From the NCBI GenBank assembly GCA_020632575.1, contig JACKFH010000009.1:124001-188000 (forward strand): a stretch of 64,000 nt of DNA, in the 5' to 3' direction. Below are positions 50,583 to 59,500 of the stretch, one piece after another. The notes under the pieces were generated by a model. The model saw nothing but the letters and a program-made list of their open reading frames with translations. It searched no databases and had not been told where the DNA came from. Each line of letters begins with the position of its first letter. Position 1 is the first letter of the stretch. The position numbers were made by a program, and so were the translations under genes. Origin of the DNA: Candidatus Omnitrophota bacterium. Lineage in GTDB: Bacteria; Hinthialibacterota; Hinthialibacteria; OLB16.

Positions 50583-51026
50583 CTATTTCTCCACATCGAT
50601 TTTGATCGCCGGACCCTTTTCACCCGGTTCCTCCGCGCCCGAGGCATCCTCGGCGGGGGGAGTTTCTCCGCTGTCTGTGGCTGGTTCAGGTGGTGCAATG
50701 GACATGGCCAAGTTGGTTGCGGCTTCGGCGAGAAGCTCTTGCGAATCGGCAAGTTGCTCCTCCGCGTCCGCCCATTTCTCCAACTCGAGCCGTGCAAGTT
50801 GAGCAGTGAGACGATTGATGCTGGATGCCAAGGCGGTGTTGGCCGCCGACATCTGGTAATAGGTTCCCGCCAACCGGTCGATCGCCGCATCGGTCTCGCG
50901 CCCTGAGATCCGAGTGGCCTCCGCCCGGTCGCCATCGAAAACGCGCAGAAAAATATCCGCGCTCAATAGCAAACACAATCCAAAAATTAATGTCGATTGA
51001 ATCCGAAAACGATTACGGTCGCTCAT
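50583..51026 (-). CDS. membrane-anchored coiled-coil protein
   Basis: A 147-aa protein with one N-terminal helix (STLIFGLCLLLSADIFLRVF), predicted to be a signal anchor, then a helical stretch (AANTALASSINRLTAQLARLELEKW, with heptad spacing) and an acidic Pro-rich tail. Function unknown. ATG 51024-51026 follows GGGGGAG. Spacing to the next minus-strand gene (49597) is about 100 bp. Confidence 0.78.
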   Translation of the reverse strand: MSDRNRFRIQSTLIFGLCLLLSADIFLRVFDGDRAEATRISGRETDAAIDRLAGTYYQMSAANTALASSINRLTAQLARLELEKWADAEEQLADSQELLAEAATNLAMSIAPPEPATDSGETPPAEDASGAEEPGEKGPAIKIDVEK

Positions 51027-51169
51027 AGTGGCTCTCCCCCTCGATTCAGCCCGACTCTTTCCCCAAAGAAGTCGAGGCATTCCCCTACTTTTTAAAATCT
51101 ACCACTGGACGAGGCGGATGTAAATAACCGTTCAGATTTTTTTAAAAACCGAGGGAAAGTGTCCATTTC

Positions 51170-51868
51170 CTAGAGATTGCCTCTCGATTGAGCGATCGGC
51201 GCCTCATCCAACCATTCCCGCGAAACCGCGAAGAGTTCCCGCTCGGGTATGGTTCCACCTCGCATCGCTTCAATGAGCAGGAGCAAATCGCAAGCATCGA
51301 TCCGGCCGTCCCCATTGGGTGGCGGGCAGAGGTCGAGCGTTGTGACCGGGTTCGGTTCGGCGCCTTTGTAGAGTTGAATTGTGAGGGTGTCATCGAAACG
51401 CGGGGTTGTGGTTGTGGTAATAATGGTATTGATATCCACTTGGCCGCATACAACTGTGATGTTTTGGGGGTCCTCGATGTCGCCAATATAATCCGTGCCT
51501 GGGTGAATGACGACCTCGACAGTGGTTGCCACATCGACCACAGGGTCAAGCGCCTTCCGGTCAAACAAGACATCGAACACATCAAAGCGGGTAAGTCCGT
51601 TGGAAAGAAGGATCGCATCAAAATCGCCCTCGAAGTCCGGGTCGAGTGGGTCGTTGAAGCCAACCCCCGTTGGGGTGAGTTCTGTCCGCTCGAGGAGAAT
51701 CGCGAGGGTGACGATCGGGTCGTTGACCACATCTTCATTAATGGTCTGTGAGTTAAGAACGCCATCCCCATTCTTATCATCTTTGGCGGTCATGGAGGCC
51801 ACCGCTGCAGGCACGGCTAAGGCGAGAAGTATTATCCCACCGATGCGGGAGAGTGAGGCGGTCGTCAT
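51170..51868 (-). CDS. exported protein with dockerin-like end, copy of a triplicated module
   Basis: A 232-aa protein with signal peptide GGIILLALAVPAAVA (ends near residue 24). One beta-rich module of about 140 residues (FNDPLDPDFEGDFDAILLSNGLTRFDV, then PRFDDTLTIQL) is shared with the two modules in the upstream gene at 51865. The C-terminus has NGDGRIDACDLLLLIEAM, a dockerin-type calcium loop. Its ATG (51866-51868) overlaps the upstream stop by 4 bp and has TGGAGG upstream. It is either a truncated duplicate or a partner of the larger protein. Confidence 0.85.
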   Translation of the reverse strand: MTTASLSRIGGIILLALAVPAAVASMTAKDDKNGDGVLNSQTINEDVVNDPIVTLAILLERTELTPTGVGFNDPLDPDFEGDFDAILLSNGLTRFDVFDVLFDRKALDPVVDVATTVEVVIHPGTDYIGDIEDPQNITVVCGQVDINTIITTTTTPRFDDTLTIQLYKGAEPNPVTTLDLCPPPNGDGRIDACDLLLLIEAMRGGTIPERELFAVSREWLDEAPIAQSRGNL

Positions 51869-53124
51869 GGGTTTCCTCCAAACGGTTCTTCGCTCAACCA
51901 TTTCCGCGAGACCTCGAAGAGTTGTTGCTCCTCCCGAACCCCCTCCGCCATCTCCTCTATGAGCAAGAGCAGATCGCAGGCATCGATCTTCCCATCCCCA
52001 TCAGGGGGCGGGCAGAGATCGAGGTTGATCCCCGGCATGGGTTCGGCGCCTTCGAAGAGTTGGATGGTCAGGGTGTCCTCGAAGTGAGGGATACGAGTGG
52101 TGGTCAGTGTGGTAGTGGCGGAAATGGCCCCCTGAAGCATCTCGATTGCGTCGAAGACGGTCGAGGCGAGGATCGGAAATTCAGAAGGATCCTCAAAATC
52201 GTATAGCACATCGAACGCATCAAGGGTCCCAACAATAACCAAGTCGGCCGATGTATTGACGCCGGTGATATTCTGCGAAGTAGCCTCCTCAGGTTGGTCG
52301 GAGCGTGCGAACTCCACATGGGAGACATCGGAACGGGTCAGACTATTCGCGGCGAGGATGTCGTCGAAATCCCCGGTGAAATCCGGGTCGATGGGACCGT
52401 CGAACTCGGCGCCGGTCGATGGGATGTCGGTCAATTCGAAAACCACGTTGAGGTCGACCACGAGCGGTTTGACGATGTCGTAAGCAATCAGAGTCAGATC
52501 GATCGTTCCTCCCGGGTCGTCGTCGGACAGAGTGGCGATGGTGGGGGTCGTGAAAGTCTGGATGGTGAGGGTGTCCTTAAAGTGCGGGATGTGGGTCGTG
52601 GTGAGTGTGGTAGTGGCAGCAATGGCGCCGCTTTCTACTTCGATCCCATCGAATATCACATTGGCCACGTCGGGGAATTCCGAAGGATCCATAATATCGT
52701 GGAGTCCTTCCAACGGATCGAGGTCCCCCATAAATGCCAAGTCAGGCGTCGTATGAGCTTCTGTGACATTTTCCGAAGTGACTTCCTCCGTCTGTTCGGC
52801 GCGCGCGAACTCCACATCGGAGACATCGAAACGGGTCAGACCGTTCTCGGCGAGGATGCCGCCGAAATCGCCGGTGAAGTTTGGATCAATGGGATCGTCG
52901 AATTCCGAGCCGGTCGGCGCCCTGGCAATCGGCTCGATGACCACGTTTAGAGTGATGATGGGTGGGCTGACGATATCGTAGACGACAAGAGCGAGATCGA
53001 TCGTTCCTCCCGGGTCGTTATCGGAGAGCCGGGTAATGGTGGGTGTGGCAGCGGGCGCCGGGGTTCGCGCGAAGGCCGCGACGAACAAGATCATGCAAAA
53101 GCGAATATTCGATCTCCGAACCAT
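51865..53124 (-). CDS. exported protein with two tandem modules and dockerin-like end
   Basis: A 419-aa protein with a signal peptide (FCMILFVAAFARTPAPAA). It has two near-repeats of about 165 residues, each starting LSDxDPGGTIDL and containing EFDDPIDPNFTGDFGGILAENGLTRFDVS or EFDGPIDPDFTGDFDDILAANSLTRSDVS type segments. Each ends in IPHFKDTLTIQ. A C-terminal calcium loop, DGDGKIDACDLLLLIEEM, resembles half of a type I dockerin. ATG 53122-53124 is preceded by AAGGAGGG. Confidence 0.88.
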   Translation of the reverse strand: MVRRSNIRFCMILFVAAFARTPAPAATPTITRLSDNDPGGTIDLALVVYDIVSPPIITLNVVIEPIARAPTGSEFDDPIDPNFTGDFGGILAENGLTRFDVSDVEFARAEQTEEVTSENVTEAHTTPDLAFMGDLDPLEGLHDIMDPSEFPDVANVIFDGIEVESGAIAATTTLTTTHIPHFKDTLTIQTFTTPTIATLSDDDPGGTIDLTLIAYDIVKPLVVDLNVVFELTDIPSTGAEFDGPIDPDFTGDFDDILAANSLTRSDVSHVEFARSDQPEEATSQNITGVNTSADLVIVGTLDAFDVLYDFEDPSEFPILASTVFDAIEMLQGAISATTTLTTTRIPHFEDTLTIQLFEGAEPMPGINLDLCPPPDGDGKIDACDLLLLIEEMAEGVREEQQLFEVSRKWLSEEPFGGNP

Positions 53125-53137
53125 GAGATCCCTCCTT

Positions 53138-54655
53138 CTACCGGTCGAATCGTTTCCGGTTCTCGGCGGTGCAATCCGGTCGGTGCCAGTGAGATTCAAA
53201 CTCGAAGAGGTCGAGACCACTGAACATTCCGTCCTCGGTCAGTTCCGCGGAAGCGCTTCCGACTTTGAAGGCATCGAGGAAGAGGACGCCATCGTTGCCG
53301 TCCACATCGCCATCCCGGTCGAAATCGGGATAGGGTTGAGGGCAGTGATTCGCCGCGCTTTCCCCGATGGCCACCAGTGTGGAAACATCGGGCATCGATT
53401 CGAGGACCAATGGCGATCCCTCCGGTAGGCTGCTCGCTCGGCTGACAATTGTGTGGGAATTGTCGGTCAAGTGAGTAACCCGAAAGCGATCCAGGAGTTG
53501 TCCGCTCGCATCATTGGCGGCTTCGAGAACCACGAAATAGGTTTTCGATTGAGAGGGTGAAAGTTGAACATTCGGATCGCCGTCGGGAAGCGGGACCAAC
53601 TGGATTCCCTTGCTTGATAGAGAAAAATTGTCCAGGGTCGTCACAAGTGAATCCGCTCCAGCCTCGAAGGCGCCCGAGCCGTCATCGAGGTAGATGTAAA
53701 GATTGGCGATCACCGCATTGAGTTCGGCGTTGCCGATGCCTGGCAACGGAATCTGCTTGGTTGCGTTTCGAGAGATCGATTGGTCGCTTATCAGGTCCCT
53801 CTTTCCCGGTTGGAAGAAGGATGGATTCTGATAATCGGGTGTGATTTTTTGGGCATCCCCCTCGAGGCGAACCGGAGTGACCGCGCCGGAGGGCCAATCG
53901 ATTGTCGCGACATCCCACATATCGTGGTTCGTCAGTTCGGCGGTCTCGGAGTAAACCACATCGCCGTCAATAAAGACCCTCAGCTTCGCGGTGCTGGAGC
54001 CATAACCGTGGTCGTTCCAGTAGTGAACTCCCACACGGTATTTCGAGTCAATCTCCGGACTATTGAGGGAAATAATCTCGGGCCCGGCGCCGTCAACATC
54101 ATCGCGGTCGAGGTTCGGGTTGTCCTTTGTGCTCGGGTCGGAGTCGCCCCAGTTGGGATTGCCGTTAAACCAAAACGTGTCCCACTTGATGTCGAACCAG
54201 GGATCGGGGGCGCCGTCATGGTCGAGATCCACTCCCGCGTCGGCGTTGGGGTGGGCGAAATGGAGGTCGATGTCCGATCCTGCCTCGGGGCCGGTGTCCG
54301 TCTGATCGGGATCGTTGGGAGTGTCCCAAGTCAGTTCCAGCACAATCGATTTCGCGGGGACCGCCTCGCCTTTGTCGAAGCGTAAGGCGAACGTGTCGAG
54401 TTCGATGGAGGGTTCCGTTGGAGCGCCCAAATGATTGGCGGTAATTTTCAGAACCGAGGCCGACTGCCCGTCCGCGATGGTTTGGAACTCACCGGGGGCC
54501 ACTGGGGATTGTGTCGGGAGAGAAAAATCCCCGGCGGCGTTCCCCTTACCACCCTCCATTGACCACGCGGCGGGGAGGAACAGGATTGTGAGGATCACAG
54601 TTCCTATCACTATTTCTGTTTCTCTTCTTCGGTTTGGACGAGTAGGAAAAGACAC
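53138..54655 (-). CDS. secreted protein with dockerin-like C-terminus
   Basis: A 505-aa protein with a signal peptide (IVIGTVILTILFLPAAWS). Beta-rich domains follow, one with a subtilase-like pre-pro-type segment (GSDIDLHFAHPNADAG, DPWFDIKWDTFWFNGNPNWGD). The C-terminus CPQPYPDFDRDGDVDGNDG leads into an EF-hand-like pair and LTEDGMFSGLDLFEFESHW. That ending is shared with the beta-helix protein at 62769. It starts at GTG 54655 with AAGGAG upstream. Function unknown; presumably surface-exposed. Confidence 0.88.
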   Translation of the reverse strand: MSFPTRPNRRRETEIVIGTVILTILFLPAAWSMEGGKGNAAGDFSLPTQSPVAPGEFQTIADGQSASVLKITANHLGAPTEPSIELDTFALRFDKGEAVPAKSIVLELTWDTPNDPDQTDTGPEAGSDIDLHFAHPNADAGVDLDHDGAPDPWFDIKWDTFWFNGNPNWGDSDPSTKDNPNLDRDDVDGAGPEIISLNSPEIDSKYRVGVHYWNDHGYGSSTAKLRVFIDGDVVYSETAELTNHDMWDVATIDWPSGAVTPVRLEGDAQKITPDYQNPSFFQPGKRDLISDQSISRNATKQIPLPGIGNAELNAVIANLYIYLDDGSGAFEAGADSLVTTLDNFSLSSKGIQLVPLPDGDPNVQLSPSQSKTYFVVLEAANDASGQLLDRFRVTHLTDNSHTIVSRASSLPEGSPLVLESMPDVSTLVAIGESAANHCPQPYPDFDRDGDVDGNDGVLFLDAFKVGSASAELTEDGMFSGLDLFEFESHWHRPDCTAENRKRFDR

Positions 54656-54676
54656 TCATTCTCTCCTTTCAAAAGA

Positions 54677-56497
54677 TCACGGCGTTACGGTCATCATGTA
54701 CCAACACTGACTGAATCGGAAAACATCGTCATCGTTGACCACATCGTCGCCGGTCAGATCGAAATCGAGATCTTGTGTGTCGACCGCCATCAGGAGTTGG
54801 AGAAGGTCTCGCGAATCGACAATCTGGTTTCCATCGAAGTCCAGGTTGTCGCATTCGATTCCTGGCTCGGGTGTCGGCGTGGGCGTCGGTCCCATTCCCT
54901 CGGTGACTTCCAAACAAGCGGAGAATTCGGAGGTGTCCATCGGGCTCCCCTCACCATCCAACCGAGTCGCGGTCGAAGTGATGAACTCTCCTGCCTGAAC
55001 GCTTGAAGACACAAGCGAGTCGATCATGGCGTTTCCGGAACCGTCTGTGTCGACTGTATCGGAACCGAGGAACCGTTCGCCTTCGCCATTGCCGGAGGGA
55101 TCGCAGGCCGTGTTCGCGAAGAACTCGATGTGAAAAGAACTATTGGGTAGGCTGATGAGCGCGCCCTCGATCCTGGTTGTGTCGCCATTCGGGGTCACCG
55201 AGGTGAGATCCGGAAAATTCTGTGGATTGCCGGGCTGGGCATCGTCCGAGTCGTTCGCGGAGACTCCATCGTCATTCACATCGATCGCGAGCAAATCGTT
55301 TCCGAGAAAGGTGTTTCCAAGAAACGATTGCGCGGGGCCGACATCGCTCGCGCTGGAGATCCCGTTGTGGCCGTTGCCTAGTCCGGCCAGACCGGAAAGG
55401 TTCGAACCGATTCGATTGTTCTCGAACCGGTTCTGAGTGGAGGTCGGCCCCTCGATGAAGACTCCGTTCTCCTCATTGCCTGAGATTAAATTCGAAGCGC
55501 CGGGGGTCGCCCCTCCGATGAGGTTTGACGACGATTCAAGGAGGCGCACTCCATTGAGGGAATTCCCGATGGCGGCGGTCCCGGTTAGATCGGTTCCGAC
55601 TCGATTGCCAAGGACACGAATGTTGGAGGAATCTCTGGAAAGGTTGATTCCGTGACGGTCGTTCCCGGAAACAAGGTTCCCCATTCCAATCTCCAATCCT
55701 CCAATCAGAATGTCGGCGGCGCCCAGAATATGGATCCCGAAATTCTCGTTTCCCAAATCCGACGCGCCCATCGCGTCGGTACCAATGAAGTTTCCTTGAA
55801 TCGTGTTTCCGGCCGAACTTGGTTCAAAAATTCCAATCCCTCGGAAATTGGCGGAGATGAGATTTCGGTCACCCGGGTCGGGTCCTCCAATCAGGTTGTC
55901 GGATGAATTAACAATCGCCACGCCGTCCGCTCCATTGCCGACCGCGATCGCTCCGGCGACATCCGTCCCGATAAAGTTTCCTTCAATTCGGTTTCCACCA
56001 CCGAATTGGATGTAGACACCCACACCCTGAAATCGGTTGATCGCCAAACCGCGAATGACGGTTCCACCTCCAGTTACGTAAAAACAGGTGGCCCCCGCTC
56101 CGGCGAGACTCCCATCGATCTCGATTTTCAATACTGTGTTGATCGGTTTATCGGGAGGATTGCTGTTCGGAACGGCGTCGTCTGAAGTCTGGGGGGTGGC
56201 CGCTCCTTGGGTAAAACCATCAATAACCACCGGATCGGTTAGGGTGGGCAAGGCCGACATGGGCTGAATGGAATGGGGGCCATCCCCGGATATATTAAAC
56301 TCGATCGTATCGACTTCACCGAAAGAAGAATTCGAATCTTGGATCGCCTGACGGAGTGAACCCGTACCGTCGTCAGCGGTGTTGGTCACCATGAATGTCG
56401 CGCCTTCCGCCGGGATTACGACCAAAAAGGACTCGAGAAATACAGCAGTCCAAACAATAAGGGATCTGATATACAGAATCGTTCCGTACCTCCTCAA
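54677..56497 (-). CDS. secreted right-handed beta-helix protein with dockerin-like end
   Basis: A 606-aa protein. After a signal peptide (SLIVWTAVFLESFLVVIPAEG) comes the beta-helix entry TNTADDGTGSLRQAI and PVVIDGFTQGA. The parallel beta-helix then runs from about residue 150 to 380 (GNRIEGNFIGTDVAG, NTIQGNFIGTDAMG, GNLVSGNDRHGINL). A beta-sandwich follows, then a calcium-binding C-terminus, ECDNLDFDGNQIVDSRD. Such proteins often bind or cleave polysaccharide. The start codon is uncertain: the frame opens at TTG 56497, but AGGAGGT lies just inside, at the third codon. The real start may be a non-standard ATT 8 nt after that site. Confidence 0.88.
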   Translation of the reverse strand: MRRYGTILYIRSLIVWTAVFLESFLVVIPAEGATFMVTNTADDGTGSLRQAIQDSNSSFGEVDTIEFNISGDGPHSIQPMSALPTLTDPVVIDGFTQGAATPQTSDDAVPNSNPPDKPINTVLKIEIDGSLAGAGATCFYVTGGGTVIRGLAINRFQGVGVYIQFGGGNRIEGNFIGTDVAGAIAVGNGADGVAIVNSSDNLIGGPDPGDRNLISANFRGIGIFEPSSAGNTIQGNFIGTDAMGASDLGNENFGIHILGAADILIGGLEIGMGNLVSGNDRHGINLSRDSSNIRVLGNRVGTDLTGTAAIGNSLNGVRLLESSSNLIGGATPGASNLISGNEENGVFIEGPTSTQNRFENNRIGSNLSGLAGLGNGHNGISSASDVGPAQSFLGNTFLGNDLLAIDVNDDGVSANDSDDAQPGNPQNFPDLTSVTPNGDTTRIEGALISLPNSSFHIEFFANTACDPSGNGEGERFLGSDTVDTDGSGNAMIDSLVSSSVQAGEFITSTATRLDGEGSPMDTSEFSACLEVTEGMGPTPTPTPEPGIECDNLDFDGNQIVDSRDLLQLLMAVDTQDLDFDLTGDDVVNDDDVFRFSQCWYMMTVTP

Positions 56498-56575
56498 GAG
56501 AATTTTATATGGTTCCGCCTTGCATCGACTCCTTTACCTATTCGGTGAGAGCATCGTCGAACTCGCTCGAATATC

Positions 56576-59500
56576 TTATCGACCGTTCGCCATCGCATAC
56601 CAACACTGGCTGAACCTGAATACGTCGTCGTCATTCACCAAGTTATCGCCCGTGAGATCGAAGTTCAGATCCTCTGAATCGATTGCCGCCAACAACATAA
56701 GCAGATCGCGTGAATCGACAATCTGGTCTCCATCGAAATCCAGGTTGTCACATTCGATAATGGGTCCCTCGGTCGGCGTCGGCGTGGGTTCGACACCATC
56801 GGTCACCTCGAAGCAAAGCGAGAATTCGGAGGTGTCGCTGGGGTTGCCGGTGGCGTCGATAAGTGTGGCGGTGGATGTCACGAAGTCGCCTGTGGCGACT
56901 TCGGATTCCAGATTGACTTCGATCCCCGCCAAGCCATTGGAATCGGTGAAAACAACTTCGGAACCGATAGGGAATTGCCCCTCGCCATAGCCTGTGGCGT
57001 CGCAGACTCTGTTCGCGTAAAAATCGATCCGGAAGGCGGAGTCGGGCAGACTTTGAAGACCCCCGTGAATATCGGTGGAATTGACCCGCGAGCTAACCAT
57101 GCTGATGACTGGGTAGTTCTGACGATTGTTGCTCCCGGTGTCTTGGTCCGGCGGCACGGAGTCCGGGGGGATGTCGTTCACATCGGGACCGTCGCCCTCG
57201 AGGTCGATCCCCATGTCGCCATTGAAGGCGATGGAATTCCGGAGCATCGAATTGTCGGTTCCGGCTTCGAAGAGCAGAATTCCCTCGATCGCGTTGCCTA
57301 GATCGACTGAACGGGTGAAATCCGTTCCAATATAATTGTTTTGTATGAGGTTCCTCGAGGACTCCGGCTCAACCAACCCCACTCCGCGAAACAGGTTTCC
57401 TCCAATGACATTGCCCGCCCCGGAAATGGGGCCTCCGATTAGGTTGTTGGAATCGGCGATGATGAATACGCCATTCTCTCCGTTGGGAAGTTTACGGATG
57501 CCTGTGGAGTCGACTCCGACAAAATTCCCCTGGACGACGTTGCCGATACCGCTGTTCTCTTGGAGAAGGATTCCGCTGTAGGTGTTCCCCGAAGCCACGT
57601 TTCGGTGTGCGGGGGATGATCCTCCCACCGTGTTCGGACCGCTCCCCTCGTTGAAGATGCAAGTGACTCCGAACGCGTTGGGGCGAGCGATCGTCCCGCT
57701 GGCATCCGTCCCGAGAAAGTTCCCTTGGACCGTATTATTCCCCACTCCGGATAAAAGGATGGCGGAGCCGCCGAAAACGTCCTGTTCGTCTGGGGAAAGG
57801 AAACCCTCGAACCCCCCGATCGCCAGCCCCTGAATGGTGCAACCCTCCGTGGACACGGTCAGGCCACTGAAACCGGGGTCGACGTTATCCCCGGCTATCT
57901 CCACCATGATGGATCCATCGAAACCGGCGGGGTCCGAGTTGGGGAAAGCCCCGGGTTGGGTGTACCCGTCGATGACAACGGGATCGGTGATGATCGGAAG
58001 TGGGCTTTCCAGAAGGATTGTATGGGGTCCATCTCCCGGAATATCGAAAGTGATCGTGTCCACCCCCGCGGTGAGGTTCGCACAGAGGATCGCCTGACGC
58101 AGACTGCCGTCGCCGCTGTCGTTGGTGTTGGTCACAACCGGCATGCAAGCGCCCGGACCGCCGATCCCGGAGGAGAACTCGGAGGTCTCCACCGGCGTTC
58201 CCATCGCGTCTTTCCTCGTCGCGGTCGCGGTGATGGATCGGTCCTCGGAGACTGCCACACCGGCATCGAAACTGATGGAGGCGGAACCGTCGCCATCTGT
58301 GGTGACATCGACCGAACCCAGATATTCCTCCCCCTCTCCGAAACCCGATAGATCCGGAGTCGTGTTCGAAAAGAACTCGATCCGGAAGTCGGTGCTCGGG
58401 GTGCTGTTCAAGGTTCCCTCAAGCACCGTCGTCGGGCTGTCGTTGCGAGAGGTCAGTCCGGGGAAATTCTGGAGATCGTTCGAGCCGGTGTCCTGGTCGG
58501 GAGGATTTCCCAAATCGTTGGTTGTGACGCCGTCCCCGGTTAAATCGATGCCGAGACCGCCGTTGGAGAAAATCGAGTTGCCCAGAATCGCCACTTCTCT
58601 GGCGGCGGGGTTGTTGATCGACTCTCGGTGGACATAGATCCCGACGGTTTCGTTGAAGGCGATCAGGTTATCCCGGATCGTGGCTCCGTTTCCGTTGGCG
58701 TCGATTCCGAGCAGATTGGGCCGGCCCATCGATCCCGTTGGATCGACACCGATGAGGTTGCCTTGAATGAGAGTCCCAAGTGCGCCCTCTCCGGAACCCC
58801 CTCCATTCGTTTCGACACCCGAATCGTCGTTACCCGAGATGACATTGCTGTCGGCGGGGTTCGGACCGCCGACTCGGTTGTTGAGAGTCCTGTTAATGAA
58901 GACCCCAAAGTCGTTACCCGCGGTGGAGCCATCGGGAGCCACTCCCAGGTAATTTCCAGTGATGATGTTATCGTCTCTCTCTGAGATGTAGATCGCCGCT
59001 CCTTCGAAACCATCCGTAAAATGGGTGATGGAGAGACCGCGGACGATGCTCGAACCAGCCGATAGCAACAGACCCGGTACGAAGTCCGGTGTGTCGGTCC
59101 CATCAATTTGAATTTGAATCACCGAGTTTACGGGTGTCCCGATCGGGTTGGTGTTGGCCGAAGCGCCAGGCTGGGTGTACCCGTCGATGATGATCGGGTC
59201 GATGATGTTCGGGAGTCCATCCTCCACCTGGATCGTGTGGGGGCCTTGGCCGGGGATGTTGAAGGAAACCGTATCCACACCCTCGATAGCGTTGGCGCAA
59301 TACAACGCTCGGCGGAGGGTGCCCGGTCCCTTGAACTGGTCGTTGGTCACCACCACACCGCATCCCTCCACCGGGAAGGCTCCGTTGAATTCCGAGGTGT
59401 TCCCGCCCGGGTCGGTGGCGGTGCAGGTGATGAATTCGTAACCGGCTGGCGCCGCGGGCAAACTCTCCGAAAAGGTCGCGTCGCCGTTCGAGTCCGTGGT

